The notes: generated from the letters alone by a model not told the origin. DNA of 14,035 bases from Pseudomonadota bacterium (GCA_023412175.1 JAEYOB010000522.1:1-14035), one strand, 5' to 3'; shown: positions 1 through 8,615, numbered from the stretch's first letter. Made by a program: numbers and translations.

Positions 1-2331
<2,331 letters not shown>

Positions 2332-2335
<4 letters not shown>

Positions 2336-2946
2336 GCGGCCTCCCCGTGGTGGACGCCAAGGTCCACATCGTCGACGACGACGAGGCGATCCGCGACGCG
2401 CTGTCCTGGCTGCTGCAGTCGCGCAACGTGCAGGCCGAGACCTGGGCGTCGGCGGAGGCGTTCTTCCGGGCCTGGACGCCGGCCATGGCCGGCTGCCTGC
2501 TGCTGGACATCCGCATGGAGGGGATGACCGGGGTGGAGCTGTTCGACCGTCTGCGCGACCGCGGCTGCCGGTTGCCGGTGATCTTTCTGACCGGGCATGG
2601 CGACGTGCCCATCGCCGTATCGGCGCTGAAGAAGGGAGCACGCGACTTCGTCGAGAAGCCGTTCAACGACAACGAACTGGTGGACCGCATCATCGACGCG
2701 CTGGCCTACGACGCCGAACAGCGGGCGAAGGAGGCCGGGCAGGCGTCGGTGGCGGCGCGGCTGGTGACCCTGACCCAGCGCGAGCGGCAGGTGATGGATC
2801 TCGTGGTGGCCGGCAAGCTGAACAAGGTGATCGCCGACGACCTGGGCATCAGCATGCGCACGGTCGAGGTGCACCGGGCGCACGTCTTCGAGAAGATGGG
2901 CGTGAAGACCGCCGTGGAGCTGGCAAGGCTGCTGGCAACCGTATGA
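2332..2946 (+). CDS. dctR: Response regulator DctR, FixJ/LuxR family
   Basis: Cytoplasmic response regulator of 204 residues, partner of DctS and likely activator of the dctP operon. Seen: an N-terminal receiver domain with the acidic pair Asp15-Asp16-Asp17, phospho-acceptor Asp59 (LLLDIRMEGMTG), Thr87 and Lys109 (EKPF); and a C-terminal LuxR/FixJ helix-turn-helix at about residues 138-198 (LTQRERQVMDLVVAGKLNKVIA, then GISMRTVEVHRAHVFEKMGV). There is no sigma-54 AAA+ module, so this is the Rhodobacter DctS/DctR type and not the rhizobial DctB/DctD type. GTG at 2332 is chosen because it makes a GTGA overlap with the dctS stop, which implies translational coupling. Other in-frame GTG codons at 2347 and 2350 are possible. 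The open frame extends far upstream inside dctS, but that part has no meaningful protein signature. Confidence 0.92.
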
Positions 2947-2947
2947 G

Positions 2948-2974
2948 CTCTCCCCCGGCGGGGCCGGGGGAGAG
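2948..2974. terminator. GC-rich hairpin between convergent dctR and the small coiled-coil gene
   Basis: CTCTCCCCCGGC at 2948-2959 pairs perfectly with 2963-2974 (12 pairs, 3-base GGG loop). It begins one base after the dctR stop and ends 8 bases before the stop of the convergent gene, a natural place for a bidirectional terminator. Neither side has a T-run, so it may rather be an mRNA-end stabilising hairpin. Confidence 0.5.
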
Positions 2975-2982
2975 GCAAGGGG

Positions 2983-3285
2983 CTATGCCGCGGCGCGCAG
3001 CAATTGGCGTTCCAGTTCGTCGATGGCTTGCACCATCTCGTTCACCGCCTGATCGGCCTGAGCGCGGGCGAGGGGCCATGCATCGTCGCTGGCTTGACGT
3101 GCCGCCTCGGTGCGGGCAAGGACGCGGTTGTGCAGGCCGCGGGCGTGGTCCAGCGCACGCTCGTGCTCCAGGCGATCGCCCTCGGTGCGCTCCACGATGC
3201 TGCGGAGTTGTTCCAAGCGATTTCCGGCGTGCGAAAGCAGGTCGCGGCACAGGGTCTCATGACCGTGCCGCTGATGGCGACTCAT
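2983..3285 (-). CDS. Small hypothetical protein, predicted coiled coil
   Basis: A 100-residue protein I do not recognise. The start is ATG at 3283-3285 with an AAGGGGGGA ribosome site 7 bases upstream; a longer reading to 3387 has no such site and adds low-complexity sequence. The protein is highly charged (many Arg, Glu, Asp and His) with heptad-like Leu/Val/Ala spacing through residues 20-98 (for example RLEQLRSIVERTEGDRLEHE and VNEMVQAIDELERQLLRAA). It has no glycine-rich loop, no membrane segment and no signal peptide. Rhythm and composition suggest an all-helical, probably dimeric, cytoplasmic protein. It converges on dctR and has its own AT-rich upstream region, so it is probably a single-gene unit. 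No function is proposed. The good ribosome site and GC-rich coding pattern support it being real. Confidence 0.6.
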   Translation of the reverse strand: MSRHQRHGHETLCRDLLSHAGNRLEQLRSIVERTEGDRLEHERALDHARGLHNRVLARTEAARQASDDAWPLARAQADQAVNEMVQAIDELERQLLRAAA

Positions 3286-3777
3286 CGTGCTTCCCCCCTT
3301 CGGGTTTCCTTCAGTGCTTCGGCTTCCGGCGGCCCCACAGGACACTGCCACCGCAATTTTGTGCAGTGCGAAAGTATCTGTGTGCAATGCCGCAAGAAGA
3401 AAATTGACCTGGGTTCTGCCTTCAACGTGGCAAACGTGGTCTGGATCCCAAAGCCATGAGCTGCGTTAAGCGTTTCCTCAGTGTCCGGTTGGATCCGGCT
3501 TGTCCATTTTTCTGGTATGTCCAGTTTTCTCTTCGCGCCTATCTGCCCAAATTACTGAGTGGTCGTCAATCCGACCAACCTCATACTCCAGGGACATCTT
3601 GTCGCAGGAGCATGGTGCAGTGCTATCGTGCAAAGGATGGATGGAGGGACGGGCATGAGCGCGTTCGCGGTACCCGCCCCGGTACGCCGAAAAGCTGGGT
3701 TCGCCGGCGCTTTGGATGCCGGTTGGCTCGATGACGGCAATAGGGAGCGCAGGGAGGATTCCGCCCGGAAGGGCGGC
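3286..3777. other. Long intergenic region with direct repeats and a possible insertion-sequence end
   Basis: I see no convincing gene here. Contents: two copies of a 10-base repeat, TGTGCAGTGC (3360-3369) and TGTGCAATGC (3381-3390), exactly 21 bases apart, upstream of the small coiled-coil gene; a cluster of three TGTCC boxes at 3482, 3501 and 3518, the last two extending to TGTCCATTTTTCT and TGTCCAGTTTTCT; and the bfd hairpin near 3761. Composition at 3350-3560 is clearly more AT-rich than neighbouring genes. A plus-strand open frame at 3456-3734 has no ribosome site and no recognisable sequence. The TGTCC cluster looks like the repeated terminal boxes of some insertion sequences, but no transposase fragment was found. 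Confidence 0.5.
3761..3776 (-). terminator. Hairpin just after bfd
   Basis: CCGCCC (3761-3766) and GGGCGG (3771-3776) form a perfect 6-pair stem with a 4-base loop, starting 1 base after the bfd stop codon on the minus strand. There is no clear T-run after it, so termination efficiency is uncertain. Confidence 0.45.
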
Positions 3778-4047
3778 TTACTCCGCCGCGATGCCGTACG
3801 CGTACTCGGTGTCGTTGGAGACGTGGGGCTCACCGTTGCAGCCGCACGTGCTGCAATCGCCGCCACAGCCGCCGATGCGCTGTGTTTCGCGATGGTCTTC
3901 CACCATGCCGCGCACGTACGGGACGCACTTGCCGCACTTGACCTTGTGCCCGAAGTGCCGGAACACCGCCGCCGTCGTCTGCGCACCGTCCTGGAGGACT
4001 TGCTTGATCTGCTTGTCGGTGATCGGATGGCAGATGCACACGTACAT
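3778..4047 (-). CDS. bfd: Bacterioferritin-associated ferredoxin with Cys-rich C-terminal extension
   Basis: A small [2Fe-2S] protein that, in characterised bacteria, binds bacterioferritin and delivers electrons to its haem so that stored ferric iron is released. Seen: ATG at 4045-4047 followed directly by MYVCICHPITDKQI; cluster ligands Cys4, Cys6, Cys38 and Cys41 (KCGKC) at the same positions as in E. coli Bfd. The upstream GTG at 4083 would add 12 residues with no family match. The protein is 89 residues against 64 in E. coli. The extra tail carries Cys61, Cys65, Cys68 and Cys70 (CGGDCSTCGC), a CX3CX2CXC pattern not needed for the known cluster. A near-perfect iron box lies 47 bases upstream, so iron-responsive repression is expected. 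The two bacterioferritin subunits encoded at 12618-13592 are the obvious partners. Identity is firm; the role of the tail is unknown. Confidence 0.93.
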   Translation of the reverse strand: MYVCICHPITDKQIKQVLQDGAQTTAAVFRHFGHKVKCGKCVPYVRGMVEDHRETQRIGGCGGDCSTCGCNGEPHVSNDTEYAYGIAAE

Positions 4048-4093
4048 GGGCCGCTGTGTTCCCTGGTGTCGCGATGAACCCACAGGTACTGTT

Positions 4094-4112
4094 ATTGAGA
4101 ATCATTGTCAAT
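4094..4112. promoter_or_regulatory. Fur / iron box upstream of bfd
   Basis: The 19-mer ATTGAGAATCATTGTCAAT is a dyad about the C at 4103, with 8 of 9 arm bases matching. It fits both the Fur 7-1-7 pattern (TGAGAAT-N-ATTGTCA) and the alphaproteobacterial TGA-N9-TCA iron-responsive pattern. On the minus strand a TTGACA (4106-4111) lies inside it and would act as the bfd -35, with a weak -10 near 4083-4088, so a bound repressor would block bfd. Which regulator binds (Fur, RirA or Irr) cannot be read from the site. Confidence 0.8.
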
Positions 4113-4229
4113 CGCGATAACGGGGCCTCCTTGGTGGTGCGCGTAATTGTCACGGCGCTCATCCGGGGGCAGTAGCGGGCCGGGGGCAGCAACGGGATCG
4201 CGCGAAGGATGGAAGCGGGGAGGCGAGGG

Positions 4230-5855
4230 ATGACCGAATGGTGGCGCGGCGCGGTGATCTACCAGATCTACCCGCGCAGCTTCCTCGACACGAATGCGGA
4301 CGGGGTGGGCGACCTTGCCGGCGTCGCCGAGCGGCTGTACCACGTGGCGGCGCTGGGTGCCGACGCGGTGTGGCTGTCGCCGTTCTTCCGCTCGCCCATG
4401 AAGGATTTCGGCTACGACGTGGCGGACTACCGGGCGGTGGACCCGCTGTTCGGCAGTCTGGCGGATTTCGACCGGCTGCTGGAGCGGGCGCACGCACTGG
4501 GGCTCAGGGTGCTGATCGACATGGTGCTCAGCCACACCTCCGATGCGCACCCCTGGTTCCGCGAGAGCCGGCAGGGTCGCGACAGCCCCAAGGCCGACTG
4601 GTACGTCTGGGCCGATCCGAAGCCGGACGGATCGCCGCCCAACAACTGGCTGTCGGTGTTCGGCGGTTCGGCCTGGGCGTGGGAGAGCAGGCGCCAGCAA
4701 TACTACCTGCACAATTTCCTTGCCAGCCAGCCCGACCTGAACCTGCACCGGCGGGCGGTGCAGGACGCCGTGCTGGCGGAGTGCGCGTTCTGGCTGGAAC
4801 GCGGGGTGGATGGGTTCCGGCTCGACGTCGCCAACTACTACCTCCAGGACCGGCTGTTGCGAGACAACCCGGCGCGCACGCCGGACGCCCGCTGGCCCGA
4901 CGGCGTGCCGCCGGGCAGCGCCTACGGGATGCAGGCGCACATCCACGACAAATCGCAGCCGGAGAATATCGCGGTGTTGCGCCGCCTGCGGTCCCTGCTC
5001 GACCAATACCCCGGCTGCATGGCGGTAGCCGAGGTGCACGACGACGACAGCATCGCCCGTGCCGCCGAGTACGTGGCCGGCACCGACCGGCTGCACACCG
5101 CCTACAACTTCGCGCTGCTCGGGCCGTTGCACACGGCTGGCGCGATCCGTCGCGCCGTCGAGGCGTTCGAGCGGCAGCCTGGCCACGGCTGGCCGTCCTG
5201 GGCCTTCTCGAACCACGATGTGGAACGGGTGGTGAGCCGCTGGGGCGGTCCCGATGCACCGTCGGCCGCGGCAAAGCTGTTCCTGGCGCTGTTGACCAGC
5301 CTGCGCGGCACCGCCTTCGTCTACCAGGGTGAAGAGTTGGGTCTGCCGCAGGCCGAGGTGCCTTACGAGCGCCTGCGCGATCCCTTCGGGATTGCGATGT
5401 GGCCCGAGCCGGGCGGGCGCGACGGCTGCCGTACGCCGATGCCGTGGACGCAGGAGGGGGCCCACGCGGGCTTTTCCGCAGCGGAGCCGTGGCTGCCCAT
5501 TCCCGACGCGCACCAGGCGCGGGCCGTGGATGCGCAGCGCACCGACCCCGACAGCGTGCTGGCCTTCGCCCGCGGCTGGCTGGCGTGGCGCAAGGGGCAG
5601 CCGGCGCTGCGCCTGGGAGACATCCGCTTCCGGGACATGCCCGAACCGCTGCTCGCCTTCGAGCGGCGGCATCTCGTTGGGAACGAGGGCGGGCAGCGGC
5701 TTCTGTGCGTCTTCAACCTCGGTCCGCGCGCGGTGGAGACGCCGCTGCCCGATGCCGAGCGCTGGCGGGCGCTGCACGACCACGGCTTGGCGGGGGCGCT
5801 GTCTGACGGCGTGCTGCACCTGCCGGGATGGGGCGGGGTGGTGGCCGAGGGCTGA
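4230..5855 (+). CDS. GH13 alpha-glucosidase (oligo-1,6-glucosidase / maltase type)
   Basis: Cytoplasmic exo-acting glycoside hydrolase of 541 residues, releasing glucose from short alpha-glucosides. Seen: the family start WWRGAVIYQIYPRSFLDTN; the TIM-barrel regions LIDMVLSHTSDAHPWF, GVDGFRLDVANYYL (nucleophile Asp199), MAVAEVHDD (acid/base Glu268) and FSNHDVERV (stabilising Asp330), so the full catalytic triad is present; and a short C-terminal beta domain. Val200 follows the nucleophile; in oligo-1,6-glucosidases and isomaltases a Val here goes with alpha-1,6 activity, while many maltases carry Ala or Thr. That suggests, but does not prove, 1,6 preference. There is no signal peptide. The ATG at 4230 has GGGGAGG 6 bases upstream; an ATG at 4209 lacks one. 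It stands alone, with no sugar transporter or regulator beside it. Trehalose or sucrose hydrolysis remains possible. Confidence 0.9.
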   Translation: MTEWWRGAVIYQIYPRSFLDTNADGVGDLAGVAERLYHVAALGADAVWLSPFFRSPMKDFGYDVADYRAVDPLFGSLADFDRLLERAHALGLRVLIDMVLSHTSDAHPWFRESRQGRDSPKADWYVWADPKPDGSPPNNWLSVFGGSAWAWESRRQQYYLHNFLASQPDLNLHRRAVQDAVLAECAFWLERGVDGFRLDVANYYLQDRLLRDNPARTPDARWPDGVPPGSAYGMQAHIHDKSQPENIAVLRRLRSLLDQYPGCMAVAEVHDDDSIARAAEYVAGTDRLHTAYNFALLGPLHTAGAIRRAVEAFERQPGHGWPSWAFSNHDVERVVSRWGGPDAPSAAAKLFLALLTSLRGTAFVYQGEELGLPQAEVPYERLRDPFGIAMWPEPGGRDGCRTPMPWTQEGAHAGFSAAEPWLPIPDAHQARAVDAQRTDPDSVLAFARGWLAWRKGQPALRLGDIRFRDMPEPLLAFERRHLVGNEGGQRLLCVFNLGPRAVETPLPDAERWRALHDHGLAGALSDGVLHLPGWGGVVAEG

Positions 5856-5887
5856 TATCAATGGCGTTCGAGGGCATCCAGCGAGGA

Positions 5888-6373
5888 TTAACGCCCCTTG
5901 TACGCCACCTCCAGCGCGCCGAGGTCAAGCTTGGTCATCTGCAGCAGCGCCTGCATAACGCGCTCGACCCTCGCCGGGTCGGGATCCTTCAGCATGGGGT
6001 AGAGTGCGGTGGGGACCACCTGCCAGGATACCCCGAAGCGATCCTCAAGCCAGCCGCACTGTCCCGGCTTGCCGCCGTCCGACAGCCGCTCCCAGAAAAG
6101 GTCTACCTCGCCCTGGTCCGCGCATTTCACCATCATCGAGATGGCGGGCGAAAAGGTGAAGTGAGGGCCGCCGTTGAGGGCGACGAACTCCTGCCCGTCG
6201 AGGGTGAAGGTGACGGTCAGCACCGTTCCCTTCGGCTTCGGACCCGCTTCACCGTAGTAAAGCACATCCCCGAGCGCGGCCTCCCGGCCGACCTCGCGGA
6301 AGGTGGCGACGTAGAACCCGGCAGCCTCCTCGGCCCGGTCGTCGAACCACAGGCATGGGGTGATGGTCGCCAT
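5888..6373 (-). CDS. VOC-fold protein, PhnB / 3-demethylubiquinone methyltransferase-like family
   Basis: A 161-residue cytoplasmic protein of the vicinal-oxygen-chelate superfamily. Seen: the PF06983-type opening (ITPCLWFDDRAEEAAGFYVATF), a central TFTLDGQEFVALNGGPHFTF and the CGWLEDRFGVSWQVVP block that defines this branch, with a C-terminal helix rich in VERVMQALLQM. The family name is historical: these proteins lack a methyltransferase fold, and most have no established substrate. The start ATG lies 4 bases after the stop of the upstream VOC gene (6378-6800), so the two are co-transcribed and probably translationally coupled. Both are divergent from an HxlR-type regulator, which likely controls them. 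The fold is confident; the substrate is unknown, with metal-dependent detoxification of a small molecule as the general expectation. Confidence 0.85.
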   Translation of the reverse strand: MATITPCLWFDDRAEEAAGFYVATFREVGREAALGDVLYYGEAGPKPKGTVLTVTFTLDGQEFVALNGGPHFTFSPAISMMVKCADQGEVDLFWERLSDGGKPGQCGWLEDRFGVSWQVVPTALYPMLKDPDPARVERVMQALLQMTKLDLGALEVAYKGR

Positions 6374-6377
6374 GGCG

Positions 6378-6800
6378 TCACCCCGCCGTCATGGCGGCCT
6401 GCGCCGCGGCAACATCCATCCACACCACCTCCCAGATGTGCCCGTCCGGGTCCTCGAAGCTGCGGCTGTACATGAAGCCGTGGTCCTGCTTCGGGCCGGG
6501 ATCGATGGTGCCGCCCGCCGTTCCCGCCGCGTCGACCGTGGCGTCGACAGCCTCGCGGCTATCGGCGGAGATGGCGATCAGCACCTCCGTGCTTTTCTTC
6601 GCGTCGGCAATCGCCTTCGGGGTGAACTGGCGAAACTTGTCGTGGGTCAGCAGCATGGCGTGGATCGTCTCGGAAAAGACCATGCAGGACGCGGTGTGGT
6701 CGGAAAAACGCGCGTCCTTCACGGCGCCAACCGCTTCGTAGAAGGCGGTGGTGCGGGCGAGGTCGGCGACCGGCAGGTTCACGAAGATCAGCTTGGACAT
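6378..6800 (-). CDS. VOC family protein (glyoxalase/bleomycin-resistance-like)
   Basis: A single-domain VOC protein of 140 residues. Seen: the start MSKLIFVNLPVADLARTTAFYEAVGA, where 'VADLARTTAFYE' is the typical first beta-alpha unit; the middle MVFSETIHAMLLTHDKFRQF; and the end FMYSRSFEDPDGHIWEVVWMD, the hallmark DPDGH-W-E strand carrying the conserved Glu. It resembles the 'glyoxalase/extradiol dioxygenase-like, lactoylglutathione lyase-related' group found widely in alphaproteobacteria. The ATG at 6798-6800 with GGGAGGG 5 bases upstream is preferred to an upstream start at 6860, which would overlap the promoter of the divergent regulator. First gene of a two-gene VOC operon. A role in handling a reactive small molecule under the neighbouring HxlR regulator is an inference from arrangement only. 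Confidence 0.87.
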   Translation of the reverse strand: MSKLIFVNLPVADLARTTAFYEAVGAVKDARFSDHTASCMVFSETIHAMLLTHDKFRQFTPKAIADAKKSTEVLIAISADSREAVDATVDAAGTAGGTIDPGPKQDHGFMYSRSFEDPDGHIWEVVWMDVAAAQAAMTAG

Positions 6801-6815
6801 GCTACCCTCCCTTGA

Positions 6816-6837
6816 CATCCGTTGTTTGACACGGATG
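6816..6837. promoter_or_regulatory. Dyad operator in the VOC / HxlR divergent promoter
   Basis: CATCCGT (6816-6822) and ACGGATG (6831-6837) are perfect 7-base inverted arms with an 8-base spacer, inside the 62-base gap between the divergent starts. The dyad overlaps the proposed -35 of the regulator gene. It is a natural operator for the HxlR protein acting on both directions; that is an inference. Confidence 0.5.
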
Positions 6838-6854
6838 ACACGCTGAGTTACAAA
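6826..6854 (+). promoter_or_regulatory. Promoter for the HxlR regulator gene
   Basis: TTGACA (6826-6831), a 17-base spacer and TACAAA (6849-6854). The expected transcription start is at about 6861-6863, essentially at the ATG, which matches the absence of a ribosome site. Another TTGACA at 6812 has no suitable -10 at standard spacing. Confidence 0.5.
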
Positions 6855-6862
6855 AAGCAACC

Positions 6863-7555
6863 ATGAAGTTAGAAAAAATAACTGATCACCCTGAGGCCCG
6901 CCAGCGCCGGCGGTATGAGGACGCCTGCGCCACCGCGCACGCGCTCGATCTGGTGGGGGAGCGCTGGGCCCTCCTGGTCATGCGCGAACTGATGCTCGGG
7001 CCGCGACGGTTCAGTGACCTGCGCGCCAGCCTGCCGGGCATCAGCGCCAACGTCCTTACCCAGCGCCTGGAGGGCCTGGAGGCGGCGGGCGTGCTGGTAC
7101 GGCGCAAGTTGCCGCCACCCGCGGCGACGCAAGTTTACGAACTGACGGAATGGGGCTATGAGAGTGAGCCCATCTTCCAGGCGCTCGGCCGTTGGGCAGC
7201 GCGGTCGCCGACGCACGATCCGAGCCTGCCGTTCAGCGCCGTTTCGATGATGCTGTCGCTGCGCACGATGCTCGACCCGCAGCGGGCCGAAGGGATCGCG
7301 GCGCACATCGGCTTCTGCCTGGGCGAGGACCGTTTTGTGGGCCATCTGGCCGGGGGGCGCCTGGAGATTGGGCGTGCCGAACCGGACGGTGCCGACGTGG
7401 TGTTCATCGGTTCGGCGCCGGTGCTCGCCGGCGCGGTCTACGGCGACGGGCCGCTGGCGGCGCTGGAGGCGGCCGGGGTGTTGCGGGTCGAGGGCGACCG
7501 CGCGCTTGCCGAACGCTTCGTGACGCTGTTTCCTCTGCCGCCCAAAGCCGGATGA
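6863..7555 (+). CDS. HxlR-family winged-helix regulator with SCP2-like C-terminal domain
   Basis: A 230-residue DNA-binding protein. Seen: an N-terminal HxlR winged helix at about residues 18-112 (ACATAHALDLVGERWALLV, then LGPRRFSDLRASLPGISANVL, with a wing ending in ELTEWGYE). A single Cys22 sits just before the first helix, where redox-sensing HxlR proteins carry their reactive cysteine. The C-terminal half (about 120-228) ends in AAGVLRVEGDRALAERFVTLF, typical of the SCP2 sterol-binding-like domain that some HxlR regulators carry for a hydrophobic ligand. The ATG at 6863 has no ribosome site; a promoter just upstream suggests a leaderless transcript. It is divergent from the VOC pair it probably controls, and its stop overlaps the start of the methyltransferase gene (ATGA). 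Ligand and operator are unproven. Confidence 0.88.
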   Translation: MKLEKITDHPEARQRRRYEDACATAHALDLVGERWALLVMRELMLGPRRFSDLRASLPGISANVLTQRLEGLEAAGVLVRRKLPPPAATQVYELTEWGYESEPIFQALGRWAARSPTHDPSLPFSAVSMMLSLRTMLDPQRAEGIAAHIGFCLGEDRFVGHLAGGRLEIGRAEPDGADVVFIGSAPVLAGAVYGDGPLAALEAAGVLRVEGDRALAERFVTLFPLPPKAG

Positions 7556-8478
7556 AGACCGAACCGATGACCGAGCCGCTGAACCAGACCATTTACCTTG
7601 CTCCGGAAGGCTTCGTGGACGACCTCGTCGCCGAACTGGGCGACGTCGCCGCCGTGGAGGACCGGCTGGTCTTTGTGGACGGCCCAGCGCGGCCGGCGGC
7701 CTGGGCGCAGAACATCTGGTTCGACCCGGTGCGCATCGAGGTGGAGTCCATCAAGGACGCCGCCAAGAAGCTTCGTGCCATCCAGCGGAACTGGGCGCTG
7801 TGGTCGCTGCGCCACCACCGCCGGGCCAACCTGATCCAGGAGAACCTGCCGCACGTCTCGGCCAAGCCCATCGCTTTCCCGTCGCCGATCCCGACGGCGC
7901 CTCTGGGGTCCTGGACGCTGCTGGACGAGTTCACGGTGATTGCCGCGGCGCGCTGCTCCAGCCCCTGGCGGCACGGCGAGTTGAACTTCGTTGAGAACAG
8001 GACCGCGCCGCCCAACCGCGCCTACCTCAAGCTGTGGGAGGCCCTGACCCGGATGGGCCGGCAGCCCGGTCCGGGCGACCGTTGTCTCGATCTCGGCTCC
8101 AGCCCCGGCGGCTGGACCTGGGTGCTGCACGAACTGGGTGCCGAGGTGGTCAGCGTCGACAAGGCGCCGCTGGCCCCCGAGATCGCGGCGCTGCCCCGCG
8201 TCCATTACCGGCAGGAGAGCGCTTTCGGGTTGAAGCCGCAGGACATCGGCGCGCTCGACTGGCTGGTCTGCGACGTGATCTGCTACCCGACACGCCTGCT
8301 GCGCCTCGTCGAGAACTGGATGCAGAGCGGGCTGGTGAGGAACTTCGCCTGCACCCTCAAGTTCCAGGCGGAAACCGACCATGAAACCGCCCGTGCCTTC
8401 GCCGCTATCCCCGGCGGGCGGGTCGAGCACCTGTTCCACAACAAGCACGAAATCACCTGGATGTGGTCGGCGGCGTGA
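7552..8478 (+). CDS. FtsJ/RlmM-like SAM-dependent RNA 2'-O-methyltransferase
   Basis: A 308-residue protein whose C-terminal half is an FtsJ (RrmJ)-type methyltransferase and whose N-terminal half resembles the RNA-binding part of RlmM, the enzyme that methylates C2498 of 23S rRNA. Seen: the SAM-binding motif DRCLDLGSSPGGWTWVLHELG, with LGAEVVSVDKAPL following, and the 2'-O-methyltransferase tetrad Lys160 (AYLKLWEAL), Asp241 (LVCDVICYP), Lys270 (CTLKFQAE) and Glu300 (NKHEITWMW). The start ATG at 7552 overlaps the stop of the HxlR gene by 4 bases; ATG at 7567 is an alternative. It differs in length from E. coli RlmM (about 366 residues), so I give no symbol. Coupling to an HxlR regulator looks incidental. 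Catalytic class is confident; the rRNA position is inferred. Confidence 0.87.
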   Translation: MKTEPMTEPLNQTIYLAPEGFVDDLVAELGDVAAVEDRLVFVDGPARPAAWAQNIWFDPVRIEVESIKDAAKKLRAIQRNWALWSLRHHRRANLIQENLPHVSAKPIAFPSPIPTAPLGSWTLLDEFTVIAAARCSSPWRHGELNFVENRTAPPNRAYLKLWEALTRMGRQPGPGDRCLDLGSSPGGWTWVLHELGAEVVSVDKAPLAPEIAALPRVHYRQESAFGLKPQDIGALDWLVCDVICYPTRLLRLVENWMQSGLVRNFACTLKFQAETDHETARAFAAIPGGRVEHLFHNKHEITWMWSAA

Positions 8479-8567
8479 GTCGGGGCGGCTTTCCGGACCC
8501 TTGCGCCGGGAGGCATGCCCTCTGACCTTGTCCTCCAGCCTGCGGCGTCCGGTCGCAGGGCTGCTGC

Positions 8568-8593
8568 GAGCGATTCGCATTGATAAATCGCTC
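8568..8593. promoter_or_regulatory. Inverted repeat between the methyltransferase and iron-uptake genes
   Basis: GAGCGATT (8568-8575) and AATCGCTC (8586-8593) are perfect 8-base arms with a 10-base spacer. The left arm runs into ATTCGCATTGAT, which resembles an iron-box half-site. The repeat could be an operator for the iron-uptake genes or a weak terminator for the gene ending at 8478, though there is no T-run. The gap also holds TGAGAATGCCTCGCA (8601-8615). Confidence 0.4.
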
Positions 8594-8600
8594 CTAGAGA

Positions 8601-8615
8601 TGAGAATGCCTCGCA
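8601..8615. promoter_or_regulatory. Iron-box-like site upstream of cupredoxin-FTR1 operon
   Basis: TGAGAATGCCTCGCA carries a perfect TGAGAAT half-site and a degenerate second half. It shares TGAGAATG-N3-CGCA with a site at 13746-13760 upstream of the bacterioferritin operon. It lies 50 bases before the cupredoxin start. Iron-dependent repression of uptake genes would be expected; the site is weaker than the one at bfd. Confidence 0.5.

Noticed and set aside
3456..3734. Plus-strand frame of 92 codons in the long intergenic region
   Set aside because: No ribosome site, unstructured Arg/Cys/Trp-rich product and no family resemblance.
3658..4077. Plus-strand frame overlapping bfd on the opposite strand
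   Set aside because: Most of it is the antisense of bfd, which has unmistakable cluster ligands and an iron box.
4092..5861. 589-codon open frame antisense to the GH13 gene
   Set aside because: It is compositionally biased (Arg, Pro, Val, Gln, His) and mirrors the third-position GC of the glucosidase; the sense protein has all catalytic motifs.
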